A stretch of 64,000 nt of DNA from Trichomonas vaginalis G3. Lineage: Eukaryota > Parabasalia > Trichomonadida > Trichomonadidae. The DNA is taken from contig NC_067208.1 of the NCBI RefSeq assembly GCF_026262505.1, forward strand, positions 18,485,962 to 18,549,961. Reading direction: 5' to 3'. Below are positions 7,775 to 19,262 of the stretch, piece after piece. Each line of letters starts with the position of its first letter. Within the stretch, counting starts at the first letter, position 1. The notes below the pieces were generated by a model. It saw only the letters and a program-made list of their open reading frames with translations, was not told the origin of the DNA and did not search any database. The position numbers were made by a program, and so were the translations under genes.

Positions 7775-8860
7775 GGATTCAAAAATCAAGATCTTCACCA
7801 CGTTTTACACCATTCAAGATAAGAATACTTGATAATTCATCATAAATTGAATAATTTAAAGGTTTCATATCAATCATATTCTTGACATTAACATTTGCTT
7901 CATGAGTGAGCAGAATTTTGTCATTTCGATCTTATCATTAAGTATTTCATAATGAAGAGATGTCATTCCATTATTATCATTTATTAAAAGAAATTCTTCA
8001 ACTTTCTCATCAAATATGAAAGATAATATCGAATCATGAAGTGGAGCTTTCCAATCATCATGATCTTTTGAATTGACATCAGAATCATGTGAAACAAGGA
8101 ATTCAATTAAGTCTATGCCAATAAAATTGCTGCATAATGTTATGGAGTTTTCCCTAAATCATCTTTTGAGTTAATTTCTGCACATTTAGAAATAAGAAAT
8201 TCTGCGACTGCTTTACTATTATTTTGCGCTACCATATGAAGTGCAGTTTTTCCTTCTACACCTCTTGATTTGACATCCACACCAAGAGAAATAAGTGTTC
8301 CTATAACATCTAAATTGTTTTTAATAACTGCGTTATTAAAAGCATTAGTTTCTTATATGTTGGAAACGTTGACAGTTGCTTGTTTTGATAAAAGAAATTT
8401 TATCATTTCAAGGTTACTTTTCTCTATTGCATATATAATTGGTGTTTTATTACACATATCATACGCATTAACATCCGCACCTTTTATCATTAATAATTTT
8501 GCTATCGCCATATAATTGTTTAACACTGCAATGTGAAGTTGACTAAATCCTATCTCATTTTTGCTCCAAGAGAAATGAGATATGATGCAATTTCTTTATT
8601 CTTTGTATCCAATGCTGGAAATTAGTTCGTGCATTAACATCGGCCACATGTGAAATAAGGATTTCCATAAATTGTAACCTATTTTGTTCCGCACAAAAAA
8701 GAAATTGACATTTGCCCCTTTTGATATAAGATACTCAAAAATCTCAACTCTAAAATTTATTGATGCATTGCAGAGAGCGGTTACTCCCATTTCATCGATT
8801 GCATTAATATCAGCTCCATAATCGATAAAATATTCAACAAGTTCTAAAGAATGAAATCTA
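7775..8860 (-). pseudogene. Decayed DUF3447-type ankyrin-repeat gene
   Basis: The minus strand holds fragments of ankyrin repeats in changing frames. Examples are MGVTALCNAS, then EYLISKGANVN at 8596-8790, and a segment near 8180-8290 reading LISLGVDVK, then GKTALHMVAQNNSKAV and EFLISK. No frame stays open for more than about 65 codons. This is the C-terminal repeat part of the large trichomonad ankyrin family also seen at 17.7-19.2 and 44.4-46.3 kb. It abuts the Maverick end, so the element may have inserted into or beside it. Edges are approximate. Confidence 0.75.
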
Positions 8861-9089
8861 GGCTAATAAATAAACGTTTTGTTGACTCTTTGGGTTTGAT
8901 CTAAATAGATAATCAATGCTTGTATGTTAAAATGTGTCGCATAACAATCAAAAATCAAAAATCATAATTCTTTGTAACTTCTTCAGTGTCAGATAGGTGT
9001 TGTTCTTTAAATTAAACCAAAAAAATATAAAGAGTTGATCTAATTTGTTATATAATATTATATTGTGCATATAGATATTTAAATTTTAT

Positions 9090-10220
9090 TCATAAATTCT
9101 TTGCTTTTCTTTCAAATTCTTCAAACGTCAGATTTTCCATCTTGATATTAATGTAATCTGGATATTTAATACTAGTAGGAGGACATGATCTATAAATTGA
9201 GTATAAAAAATCCTTACCTAAATAATAATGGTGAATTATAGCCGCATATCTGTCATTTCTGTAGGCAGATGTGACATTTCCTAGGAACTGATTATCTCGT
9301 AGCTTTATTCCTGATAAATGGCGAACTAATGATAATGAATCATATTTCTTAATGAAAATATGGTTATTTTCATAGATTCCTGTCATGAGTAGATAATTAA
9401 ACAGTGCTTGATCATGCCAATGACGTCCAAATAGATAAAAAGTCAATGAAAACGATAAGAAGTTCAGAATTTCTTCTACATCGCCTCCAAAATAGCCTGC
9501 ACAGACGTAATGGTAATTAAAATCTTGAACTTTATATCCTAATGCATTGAGTAAGTCCATATTTACATTGCCTTCAGAAGATAAGAAAGATAAACCTTCT
9601 TCAAGTAGATGAACAGCTCCTTTTGGTAGAGATTGAGTAAATGGATCGCCTTGGAATACAGTATCATAAAGATCTATTTTAATTACTCTGTTAACATCCC
9701 AAAAATTTCTTCGAATGAAATTAATCATATAAATATAGGCTTGACAGAAGACATCATCGGGTTGAATAAGTTGTGTATTACCTACATCGATTAGAATTAT
9801 ACCTAAATTTTGAATATCATTTCGCATTTCTTTTGAAAGAGATTGCGATGCTTGATGATCAAGTAAAATAACGCAAGTGCACTTAGATCCTGTATGCCTT
9901 AATGTACGGGCAAACAAATTTATGTTTTTGATCTTGCCTTTACAATATGAAATTAATATATCTCTTGGAGTACTATTAGGATTAGTATTTCGTGAATTAA
10001 ATGTACATTGATCGTCAATTTTTGTATAATCGTTGAATGATATCTTTAAATTCTTTTGATAATATAAACCGTATTGCCAAAAGAATGTGTAGAAATAAGC
10101 AGATGAAACAAAAAATATTTCATCATTGCCTCTTGTATAGAAATGCAAGCAATAAATGATGATTGATGCTATGCATAGAATACAAAGATGTTTGGACTTA
10201 ATTTTATGACAGATACCAAT
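9090..10220 (-). CDS. Glycosyltransferase-like type II membrane protein, start codon missing
   Basis: The open frame runs from a stop at 10221-10223 to 9090. Near its N-terminus is KSKHLCILCIASIIIYCLHF, a positively charged residue group followed by a hydrophobic segment, as in type II Golgi enzymes. The body has a stretch RVIKIDLYDTVFQGDPF, which resembles the acidic D-x-D metal site of GT-A glycosyltransferases, a GYFGGDVEEIL segment and HWHDQALFNYLL (the HDQ is common in these enzymes). No ATG occurs in frame before about residue 108 of the track beginning at 10148. Either the start codon has been lost or translation starts unconventionally. Probably a member of a trichomonad multigene family; possibly a recent pseudogene. 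Confidence 0.6.
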   Translation of the reverse strand: MGICHKIKSKHLCILCIASIIIYCLHFYTRGNDEIFFVSSAYFYTFFWQYGLYYQKNLKISFNDYTKIDDQCTFNSRNTNPNSTPRDILISYCKGKIKNINLFARTLRHTGSKCTCVILLDHQASQSLSKEMRNDIQNLGIILIDVGNTQLIQPDDVFCQAYIYMINFIRRNFWDVNRVIKIDLYDTVFQGDPFTQSLPKGAVHLLEEGLSFLSSEGNVNMDLLNALGYKVQDFNYHYVCAGYFGGDVEEILNFLSFSLTFYLFGRHWHDQALFNYLLMTGIYENNHIFIKKYDSLSLVRHLSGIKLRDNQFLGNVTSAYRNDRYAAIIHHYYLGKDFLYSIYRSCPPTSIKYPDYINIKMENLTFEEFERKAKNL

Positions 10221-11298
10221 TCAAAAAGCAATAGTTACTACCAAAGTTTTGGTATATTTATACACAAATTTTAATTTTAACAAAAATTTGTTATTCAATG
10301 AAATTATTTTCAAATTTGAAGCTTGAAAATATGGTAAGCAAAAAGTAATTTCGATATACTATCATACGATAAGGTTTAAAATAAAATTAAAGTTAAAAAT
10401 AGAATTTGATCAAATAAGGCTGATGAAAATGGTTTTGGATCTTATGAAACATCATAAATGATACAGTTTAATTCAAAACCGAATCCAAATCCCATAGTTA
10501 GTAACGATAGTAAATTTTCTAAAAATTGGAAAAAAGGAATCCAAAAATTGATATATATTCAGTTGCCATGGCCATATATTTGCAATTCTGCTAGTGAATT
10601 ATCTTAACTTCCCATGAGAACATTGGCGATATCCTTTTGCCAAAAAAAATGACAGGAGCAATAAAGTGTCAATTTATAATATTGATTGTGTCAATATGAT
10701 TTGGAAGGAAATAGCAATATAAACTGAAAATGAAATGCGTTGGCGTATTTTTCTTTTATTTTAATTTTAATATTTATATTCAGAGCTTTGATCTACTATG
10801 TAATTATGGTTTTTCAGCCCCGAAGAAGCGGATTCAACTTTGGAAAATGATCAAAATTATTAGGCAATAAGGTAATAAAAACCTCATCGAAATGTCTTTT
10901 CTCAAGATACTTTCATTTACAACTTGTTATTTTGGTATATACTCAATTCCAATGTACAATCAGAAAATCGGCAAAAAAAAGATATTTTAAATAAGATTTA
11001 TTGCAAATAATCAGATGCACAGAAACATCCAGAAATATAGTGAGATAATTGGTTGGACATTGATCTTTGATCAAAATTGAAAATAACTGCTGATATCAAT
11101 CTTGTAAAAAATAAATCTCTGAACTTGGCAAAAAATTCAATTAATTAAATGAGAGACATAGAAAACTAAAATCTTAATGAAATATTAGCAGATACTTATT
11201 ATAGAATTCATGGCTATAAATACGCCTGTAAAAAAATAAATTATTGAAATTTCGATACATCGCTCAATTTTTTTTATTTGATTGCTTTACAAACATTT
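10221..11298. other. Intergenic, no feature seen
   Basis: About 1.1 kb of AT-rich sequence with many stops in all frames and no clear repeat. It lies between the divergent glycosyltransferase-like and kinase genes, so it must hold both promoters. A TCAATTTT initiator-like sequence occurs at 11273, 26 bases before the kinase ATG. Confidence 0.5.
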
Positions 11299-12621
11299 AT
11301 GTCCCAACCCAAACAGATACACTCAGGCTGGTGCACTAAAATCGGATACTATATCAAGTCATGGAAGAAGCGTTGGTTTGTTCTTACAAGTCATACTCTC
11401 ACCTACTTCATTGAGCCAAATGGCAAGGAGAGAGGCATTATCGATTTATTACAAATCAAGGAGATTAGGCCATTTCCAGAATGCGCCAAGCCAAATGCTT
11501 TCATGATTACTGTTCCTGAGCGTACTTACGAAATTTCCTGCGAAAATGCCAAGCAAATGGAGGAATGGGTCAATTTAATCACAAAAGCCAGGGATGAATT
11601 GGCTAAGTCAAAGCCACAGAAGCGCTCCGAAGTCAAGGTCGAAGATTTCGATATTCTTAAAGTCCTTGGTAAAGGATCTTACGGTAAAGTACAACTTGTC
11701 CGCCATAAGATGACAGACCTCATTTACGCCATGAAGTCCATCTCTAAGCAGCTCCTTTCAGAGCATGATCTTGTTAGCAGAATCATCGCTGAAAGAGATG
11801 TTCTTTTGTCAATCAACCATCCATTCTTAGTTTCCGCACGTTATGCATTCCAAACTGAAACTAAGATCTTCCTTGTCTTGGATTATGTCCAAGGAGGCGA
11901 ATTATTCTCGCGCCTTCGCGCCGAACAAAAATTTGCCGAACCTCGAGCTCGTTATTACATCGCCGAACTTGTCTCAGCCATCGGATATCTCCATAAGAAG
12001 GGAATTATGCATAGAGACCTTAAACCAGAAAACATCTTATTCGACAAAGATGGTTACATCAAACTCACCGACTTCGGTTTGGTCAAGCGTAACATGACAA
12101 AGGACTCCACAACAACAACATTCTGCGGAACTCCAGAATATCTTGCTCCAGAAATGATTAATGGCAACGAATACACGATTTCCGTCGATTGGTGGGCAAT
12201 TGGAACACTTGCATATGAAATGCTCTACGGTGTTCCTCCGTTCTACGATGCAAACACCAATGCAATGTATCGCTCCATTTTGCGCGACGAAGTTGTTTTC
12301 CCAGAGGACGCTTCCTTGGATGCTATCGACTTGATCACAAAACTCCTCGATAAGGATCCCAAAACTCGTCTCGGTTCCGGTCCAACCGATGCTGAGGAGA
12401 TTAAGGCTCATCCATTCTTCGCATCCATCAACTGGACAAACCTCGAGAAGAAGACAATCCCAATGCAGTGGAAGCCACCTGTTCAAGACCTCTTGGATGT
12501 CTCACAATTCGACCAAGAATTCACAGGCGAGGCACCAAAGCTTACATACGAAGATCCATCGCTCGTTGGCGATAACATTCAGAAAAAATTACAAGGATTC
12601 ACATATACTAACGATATCTAA
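11299..12621 (+). CDS. PH-domain AGC-family protein kinase (AKT/PKB-like)
   Basis: 440 residues from the ATG at 11299 (the frame is open a little upstream but without an ATG). Residues about 8-98 form a PH domain (SGWCTKIGYYIKSWKKRWF to EEWVNLITKA). The kinase domain spans about 118-375: P-loop GKGSYGKV, Lys145 in YAMKSI, HRDLKPEN at 238-245, DFG at 258-260, T-loop TTTTFCGTPEYLAPE with Thr274 at the usual PDK1 site. The AGC C-tail ends in LQGFTYTNDI, an F-T-Y hydrophobic motif with Thr435 as the expected phosphosite. It should phosphorylate Ser/Thr downstream of phosphoinositide signalling at membranes. Third codon positions are richer in C than in neighbouring genes, as expected of a well-expressed gene. 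Confidence 0.95.
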   Translation: MSQPKQIHSGWCTKIGYYIKSWKKRWFVLTSHTLTYFIEPNGKERGIIDLLQIKEIRPFPECAKPNAFMITVPERTYEISCENAKQMEEWVNLITKARDELAKSKPQKRSEVKVEDFDILKVLGKGSYGKVQLVRHKMTDLIYAMKSISKQLLSEHDLVSRIIAERDVLLSINHPFLVSARYAFQTETKIFLVLDYVQGGELFSRLRAEQKFAEPRARYYIAELVSAIGYLHKKGIMHRDLKPENILFDKDGYIKLTDFGLVKRNMTKDSTTTTFCGTPEYLAPEMINGNEYTISVDWWAIGTLAYEMLYGVPPFYDANTNAMYRSILRDEVVFPEDASLDAIDLITKLLDKDPKTRLGSGPTDAEEIKAHPFFASINWTNLEKKTIPMQWKPPVQDLLDVSQFDQEFTGEAPKLTYEDPSLVGDNIQKKLQGFTYTNDI

Positions 12622-13113
12622 TTAAAATACTTGTAAACATCTTATTTTGATCATAACAACAAGGATTGACCATATTATTTGTATTCAGTGTGAAGGAAGA
12701 GTTACTATATAGGGGATTGTTTTGAATTATCCCTTGGAAAATATAATAAATTTTCAATATAAAGAGGTATTATGTATTGATCCAACTTCAGAACAAATAC
12801 CATCTGTATGACATTTTATAATATTTAGCTAAAGTATCAAAATGAATCTGGAAACATGTCAAATATAGATCAAATCCATAAAGATATGTTATTATAGCAT
12901 ACAAATTAAAACATATATATGAATTATATTTCATTATTCGATTATTAAATGCAGATTTTCAATTTGAATAATTTGTCAAATTTATTTTTTTCTCGGAAAG
13001 GTATTCAATGAAAGGATCAGAAACAAGGTAGCTATAACTTGATAAAAATAAACTTTATTTATACTATATACAAAATAATTTTGGAGAATAAAAGAAAAAA
13101 TTCAGAAAATAAC
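12622..13113. other. Intergenic, no feature seen
   Basis: About 490 bases of AT-rich sequence between convergent genes. It should contain the 3' ends of both transcripts; no repeat or structured element was noticed. Confidence 0.5.
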
Positions 13114-14553
13114 TCATTCTGGGAAACATGATATTGGATACACTGGTATTTTTCCATCCTTAACGATTTTCTCCAGTGACTGATTCATAAATTTGGAGAG
13201 GAATTTGCGTAATTGTGTAACTATTTGTTTGTCAGTGCAATGATCAATTTGGCGATTCGCAACATCGATAAGCTTAATGAGGATCTCAGGATTAAGCTTA
13301 TTGGCCGGAAATTCTGGCAATTTTAGAAGATTCAAAATAATATTTTCCAAAATTTTGTCAGTAAGGAGTAGAGTCTCTTGCCTGTTGAGTTCTGTGAATA
13401 TCTTATCATAGGAAATGGGGTTAGATTTGAGCGCAATTGAAATTAAATCAAGAATTCCGTTTCCTGAGCTTGCCATTGTACTATTTGAGCAGTAATGATG
13501 CTGGATATCAGGATTCAAGGCTTGGAAAACCTGATTCTTTGTTCCATTCTTGAGAATTCCGAAATATGTTGGAATATAATCGATAAGTTCTTCAATTGAA
13601 GCAATATATTGGCAGTATCTGCGTATGACAATAGAAGTAATCGATTCGTCTTCGTCGAATTTGGTTTCTTTGTATAATGACAAGATAAATTTCAAGAAAA
13701 TGACAAAAGTGAATTCAGAGGTAAAATCATTGGTCATATCATAGAAATGTGAAGCGAATTCATTGAATTTTCCTTGTAACAAATATGCATATAAGAGTTC
13801 TGTTGTTTGTTCATCATTTTCATACTTTGGAGTACCGAGTTTGGAAGCAACGCCCATGATTAAGTCAGCTGTAATAGAAATACCTGAGAAAGCAGCTTTA
13901 ACAATGATCGTTTTGATAAAATCTTTTTGATTTTGGCATTCTTCGCGATCTATAATGCCAATGATGTAATTAATAACTCTATCATCAAATTCTTGTATTT
14001 TTGTCTTCTGTAAGGAGACCAATTTCTGTCTAAAATCTTCGACATTTTGATATTCGTAAAATCTTGTAAGAATATCAGCGACTTTCTCACTTCCACCTTG
14101 TCTCAAGTAATGATCATTGAAATTGATGTATCCTTCTGCACTCTCTGGATCTTCTTCATTAGGAACATCGCGTAAAAGAAGTAATTGTTCGAGTAAACTA
14201 AATATATCAGATGAATCAATGTTATTATCTGTGTTAGGGTACAAGCTATCAATTAATTCTTTTCTTGTGATTGCTTTGTCTTTGTAGTTTAGTAATTCTA
14301 AAAATGCATAAACTTTTTGTTTAAGATCATTTCCTTCTTCAAATGTATCATATTCTTTAATTTTGATAATGGCTTTGCCAATATCTTCTTTTGTTAATGA
14401 ATTACTTGAATATTTTGAAATTAATGGTTTTAAGTTTTCAAAAATAACTTTATGTTGGTCATATGATTCTGTATCAAGTTCATAAATATTGTACGCATCA
14501 AATTCTCCCTCATTTACAGTGAAAACTTGAGAATTAATTGACCAACAAGACAT
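13114..14553 (-). CDS. Hypothetical alpha-helical protein, 479 aa
   Basis: Intact frame from MSCWSINSQVF. The predicted sequence is almost entirely helical with alternating hydrophobic and acidic residues (for example DDRVINYIIGIIDREE and FVIFLKFILSLYKETK). There is no signal peptide, membrane span or catalytic motif. Composition suits an alpha-solenoid scaffold such as a vesicle-coat or nuclear-pore component, but nothing specific supports one of these. It faces the coiled-coil gene at 14835 across a 280-bp shared upstream region. Confidence 0.75.
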   Translation of the reverse strand: MSCWSINSQVFTVNEGEFDAYNIYELDTESYDQHKVIFENLKPLISKYSSNSLTKEDIGKAIIKIKEYDTFEEGNDLKQKVYAFLELLNYKDKAITRKELIDSLYPNTDNNIDSSDIFSLLEQLLLLRDVPNEEDPESAEGYINFNDHYLRQGGSEKVADILTRFYEYQNVEDFRQKLVSLQKTKIQEFDDRVINYIIGIIDREECQNQKDFIKTIIVKAAFSGISITADLIMGVASKLGTPKYENDEQTTELLYAYLLQGKFNEFASHFYDMTNDFTSEFTFVIFLKFILSLYKETKFDEDESITSIVIRRYCQYIASIEELIDYIPTYFGILKNGTKNQVFQALNPDIQHHYCSNSTMASSGNGILDLISIALKSNPISYDKIFTELNRQETLLLTDKILENIILNLLKLPEFPANKLNPEILIKLIDVANRQIDHCTDKQIVTQLRKFLSKFMNQSLEKIVKDGKIPVYPISCFPE

Positions 14554-14834
14554 CGCTTGATTTTTTTTCTCTATCGTCGTGATGAAAAATAATAATTATT
14601 GTGTCTTTATCAAAATCTATCATTAAATTTGTATGCTTAAATAAATTATTAATATTTTATTAAGCAATTTGAACAATTAAATGTTTTTTGAAACAAATTC
14701 TTCAAAAAAACAATTAAAATTACTATTTTAAAATCGCATATTTACAACCTTATAGAATTAACATCTTAAAATCACTGGAATCATCAAAATCATGAAAAAT
14801 GACCGTTTAAAATTTTTGTTTCTGCTTCAAAAAC

Positions 14835-16628
14835 ATGAGTTCTTTTGCTTCTGATATAGGTGTCTTGAATGATGAAATCATGAGACTTGTTTCAGAAAAT
14901 GCAAAACTCAAACGAAAGCAAAATGACGAAATTGAAGAAGGAATTCAAAATAAAATTGGCGAATTACTTGGAGAAATTAAGGAACTTACAGAAAGAAATA
15001 AACTTCTTGAAACAAAAGTTATGAAATCAGTTACAATCGAGCAGTATAATCAAGATATTAAAGCTTCTGTTGAACAATTGAAGGAAACTCAAGATAAACT
15101 GAAAATTGCAAATGAAAAGCTTGAAATACAGCAAGAGTTAACTCTCAAACTGAAATCTCATTTACCTTCAAATGTAGATGATCCAAACTCTCAAAATGAT
15201 CAATTAAAACAGAAACTTTCTCAAATATTACAAGAAAAATCTGCTTTAGAGATGGAAATTTCTGAAATGCAGATAAATCATCAAGCAGAAGTTGATACAT
15301 TAACTGATAAGCTAATAACTCAGTCAGAGCAATTAAAAGAAGTGAACTCATTTGAATCTAAATATAAAGAATCACAAGACAAGATTGCTGAACTCAATAA
15401 AAATTTAAGTATTATGGAACAAGTTAATTTGGTCAATAAAAAGAGTCTCAATCATGAAATTGAATTGAGAATAAAGGCAGAAAATGTAATAGAAGGCATC
15501 AGAAACAAAATGTCTCAATATTCATCGAAATTTGAAAATGAATTTTCAACAGCACAAATTGCAGTAGATTCACTCGTTAAAATGTTAAATTGCACTCCTA
15601 CAGACATTGTGCCTTATGTTCAGTCTCTTTTAGTTTCTCAAGAAAAGAATCAAATTACAGAAGCTAAAAACAAAGAATTAGAACAACAAATAAAGGAGCA
15701 AACTGAAACAGCCTCTGAGCAAAAAGATTACATGAAAGAGCTTGAAAATGAAAGGAAGAGAAATCAAGAATTATCACTTGAAATTGAAACAATCAGACAA
15801 ACAGTTATTGAACAGAATGAACAAATAGAACTACTAAGAGAAGAAAATGATAAGAAGATTGATGAGATGCAACAACTTCATGATATTGAAATTCGTAATT
15901 TCCAAGATGAGATTGACTTGGCAAATACAAAGATCGCACAATTAGAGCAAATCAAAGTTCCTTCATCAGTTAAATCAACAGTATCTTCAAATAGTTTTGC
16001 TACAACAGCAACTTCCAGAAATGCAACACCAATTCTCACTACAAAGTCTATTACTCCACTGAAATCAAGGAACAGTTCTAGTCATACTACTCCAATAAGA
16101 TCTCTTATACATCCTGTTTCAAATACAGAACAAGATTCTGACTCCAATGATAAATATCTTGAAAAAATTACTGACTTTATTGATATTGTTAGTAATTTCT
16201 GTAAATCTGAGGAGTTCAAAGATAATGAAGGACTAAGAAGCATTGGCGATCTATTTTCTATCTTGATTGAAAGACCATTCAATCAAGAACAGGCTCTTAC
16301 AAGTGTCGAAACTATGATTGCGACATTAAGTAATATGGAAATTGCTATTTGGCATGCAAACGATATCAAGAATGCATTTGAAGGTGAAATTGGTTCGTTC
16401 GAAAAAGAAGTTTGTGAAAAGATGCAAATACTTGATAAACAATTGCAAGTAATCAATAGAAAGATTTCTTCGTCAAAACCTGGAGCTTTTCATAATTCAA
16501 AACGAATGAAATCAAAAATTCCAATGTTAACAAAAAGAACAGGTGATATACCACCTGCATCACCTCTAAAGCGTAGTTTAATTAATGATCCAAATCCTCA
16601 AAGTGTTAGAATTCCATTTCAAGATTAA
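14835..16628 (+). CDS. Long coiled-coil protein, 597 aa
   Basis: Intact frame starting MSSFASDIGVLNDEIM. Residues about 10-380 are nearly continuous heptad-type coiled coil rich in Glu, Lys, Gln and Leu with few prolines. Residues about 385-435 are a Ser/Thr-rich linker (TATSRNATPILTTKS). The C-terminal 160 residues are more globular and helical and end with a basic Ser/Pro-rich tail (KSKIPMLTKRTGDIPPASPL). This layout is common in centrosomal, Golgi-tether and cytoskeletal linker proteins; no specific family recognised. A TCAAAAACATG context places an initiator-like TCA directly upstream of the start. Confidence 0.8.
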   Translation: MSSFASDIGVLNDEIMRLVSENAKLKRKQNDEIEEGIQNKIGELLGEIKELTERNKLLETKVMKSVTIEQYNQDIKASVEQLKETQDKLKIANEKLEIQQELTLKLKSHLPSNVDDPNSQNDQLKQKLSQILQEKSALEMEISEMQINHQAEVDTLTDKLITQSEQLKEVNSFESKYKESQDKIAELNKNLSIMEQVNLVNKKSLNHEIELRIKAENVIEGIRNKMSQYSSKFENEFSTAQIAVDSLVKMLNCTPTDIVPYVQSLLVSQEKNQITEAKNKELEQQIKEQTETASEQKDYMKELENERKRNQELSLEIETIRQTVIEQNEQIELLREENDKKIDEMQQLHDIEIRNFQDEIDLANTKIAQLEQIKVPSSVKSTVSSNSFATTATSRNATPILTTKSITPLKSRNSSSHTTPIRSLIHPVSNTEQDSDSNDKYLEKITDFIDIVSNFCKSEEFKDNEGLRSIGDLFSILIERPFNQEQALTSVETMIATLSNMEIAIWHANDIKNAFEGEIGSFEKEVCEKMQILDKQLQVINRKISSSKPGAFHNSKRMKSKIPMLTKRTGDIPPASPLKRSLINDPNPQSVRIPFQD

Positions 16629-17411
16629 TAAGTTTTTGTAATATTTTTGTTGTTAATAAAGTGAATATTTATGATATAATTCATATTTCATTATTCTTTA
16701 TTATACATAACACGCTCGGAGCAAAATGAATTAAGAGAGTACACCTTTCATTCAACACTTACATCAATAATTCATTTATCACTTATGTGAATCTAATGGA
16801 AGCTTCAGATAGCTCTGAAATTAAGCTTTCCTATACAGTTTCATCCGACGCTTCCATTAAAATCAGATGGTAGCAAATTGAATAGACGCGAAGAATATGA
16901 AAACGAGTTTAGAAGCACATATTTTTCCAGTTAAATATTCAATACTTCAATAATTTCAAGGGGGAACAGAGAATACAATACTTATATCATTTTAGTTCGA
17001 GCCGTTTTCACAAAATAGAAAGAGTTTATGTCAATATGAATATAATTGTCAAGAATAAGCTAAAAATGTAGAAGAAAGTCTTTAAAAGAGTAAAAATACA
17101 AATAATTATATATCATACAGTTCATAAATAGTTAATGTTCGAAAAAATATTGTTAAATGTCAAAAAAATTGAAAGGATGTCAGAAGGTGGTAAGTGCACC
17201 CTTAATAGTCCTTAAGATTGGAGAACAAAAGCATTAGAATTATGACATTTTACAAAATTGATTTGATAATACATCTCTTATTGATTTCGGCTTAACTATT
17301 TCTTATCCATAAGAGAACCTTTTTCCAATACAGGCATAATTGTTGTATGTGCATAGCCTTATCTATCTTTTTGTAATTGTCAAGATGGCATTTTTGCAAA
17401 ATGTTATTCAC
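16629..17411. other. Intergenic, no gene seen
   Basis: AT-rich, no open frame of note and no clear repeat before the palindrome at 17412. Confidence 0.5.
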
Positions 17412-17474
17412 TTTTGGGGTAGGGATTTTGGGGGAGCGACCGAAGGGAGCCCCCCAAAATCCCTACCCCAAAAA
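17412..17474. repeat. Large G/C-tract palindrome
   Basis: Two arms of about 24 bp (17412-17435 and 17451-17474, starting TTTTGGGGTAGGGATTTT) are inverted copies around a short centre containing GCGACCGAAGG. The arms are far more GC-rich than the surroundings. The architecture (T/A and G/C tracts mirrored around a small centre) is like the palindrome at 57712-57781. Confidence 0.8.
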
Positions 17475-17734
17475 TTGCTGAATATCATTTTAGCATAGTA
17501 TTGACTGCAAAATAAAATTTAAATGTTTATAATCTCTCATATTTTTGAGAATGAATAAAAAATAAAATTCATAAAATAAAAGTGCTTTAGAGATCTTCAA
17601 CTCAAGGAAAAAACACGTCATCGATTCTTGAACGCAGAAGGATAAACGCACCATCTATCCCCAATGATCCCACTTATAACCATTTGGCTGTCCAACTCGA
17701 AATTAATCTTATAAGATAATATTTCGAAGGAAGA

Positions 17735-19184
17735 ATTTCTCAATTTTACGCAATGAATGCCAATTCGTTGCTAAACTCATCTATGATGAGTTTCAAGTCA
17801 AAGAGGTCACTCATGCTGAAAAAATTTCAGAATTCCTGTTTTACAAAGAATATGGAATTAAATTAGAAAAGTCAACTGGTTTCGAAAAAATTAAATTTGA
17901 AAATCTCGATATTTATTCACAAAATACAATGACAAAGAAACATTCGTCTCTTTCACCGAAAGAGACGATTTTGATAAAGATCAAAAACTTGAAATCGATA
18001 ATGAAATATGTTGTTACTATGGAGCAGTTGATTGTTTCAAGTTCTTAAGAACTAAATTTAACTCAAAAATAACTCAAAAATGTCTGCAATTTTCATTTTT
18101 AGGTGGAAATCCAGAGATCATGAGTGAATGTTTGAAATATCAGAAACCAAATGAATTATGTATGGAACATGCAATTATTTCACATAACATTGACTTTGTT
18201 ACATTCTTAATGAATGAATACAAATTAGAGATCGATTTACTTAATTGCGGAATATATAAAAATCTTGAATCATTTTTGGTTTATTTCGATCAAACTAATG
18301 ATATTAGCAAATGCTTTATTTATACGGTGATGTTTGATACTCCATCTCTTTGTGAATATTTCATTACGCATGGTGCAAATATCAAGGAAAAAGATAATGA
18401 TGGACACACCGCTCTTCATATCGCAGCACAATATAACCATAAAGAAATAGCCAAACTTCTTATTTAACATGGTGCAAATATTAATCAAAAAACAATTTAT
18501 GATAGAAAAACCGTTCTTCATATTGCAGCACAAAATAATAGTGCAGAAACAGCCGAACTTCTTATTTCACATGGTGTAAATATCAATGAAAAAGATAAAT
18601 ATGGAGAAACCACTCTTCGTATCGCAGCAGAATATAACCATAAAGAAATAGCCGAACTTCTTATTTCACATGGTGCAAATATCAATGAAAAAGATAATGA
18701 TGGACAAACCGCTCTTCATCATGCAGTAATTAAAAACCATAAAGAAACAGTCGAGTTTCTTATTTCACTTGGTGCAAATATCAATGAAAAAAATGATTAT
18801 AGACAAACCGCTCTTCAACTTGCAGTAATTAAAAACCATAAAGAAACAGTCGAGTTTCTTATTTCACTTGGTGCAAATATCAATCAAAAAACAATTTATG
18901 ATAGAAAAAACGTTCTTCATATTGCAGCACAAAATGGTAGTGCAGAAACAGCCGAACTTCTTATTTCACATGGTGTAAATGTCAATGAAGGTGACAAATA
19001 TGGAAGAACCGCTCTTCGTTTCGCAGCAGAATATAACCATAAAAAACAGTTGAAGTTCTTATTTCACATGGTGCAAATATCAATGAAAAAAATAAATATG
19101 GAGAATCCGCTCTTCATATCGCAGAACATTATAACCATAAAGAAACAGCTGAATTTCTTATTTCACATGGTGCAAAAATTTAGC
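17735..19184 (+). pseudogene. Decayed DUF3447 ankyrin-repeat gene
   Basis: Same family as 44395-46302, and much of the order is preserved: KLIYDEFQVKEV and FLFYKEYGIKL near 17780-17870, CCYYGAVDCF remnants near 18010, then 18120-18467 (MSECLKYQKPNELCMEHAII and on into ankyrin repeats). A stop follows at 18465-18467 (TAA) and a further long open stretch of ankyrin repeats runs to about 19040, where a frameshift occurs, ending near 19184. Repeat units are about 99 bp and contain LISHGANINEKDNDGQTALH-type sequence. At least two frameshifts and one stop make it a pseudogene. Confidence 0.85.
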
Positions 19185-19262
19185 GATTTTAAAAAAGATA
19201 GGATTTAATTACCAAACATAAAGATAATATAAGATACAGACTAAACTTATACAAAATCTAAC

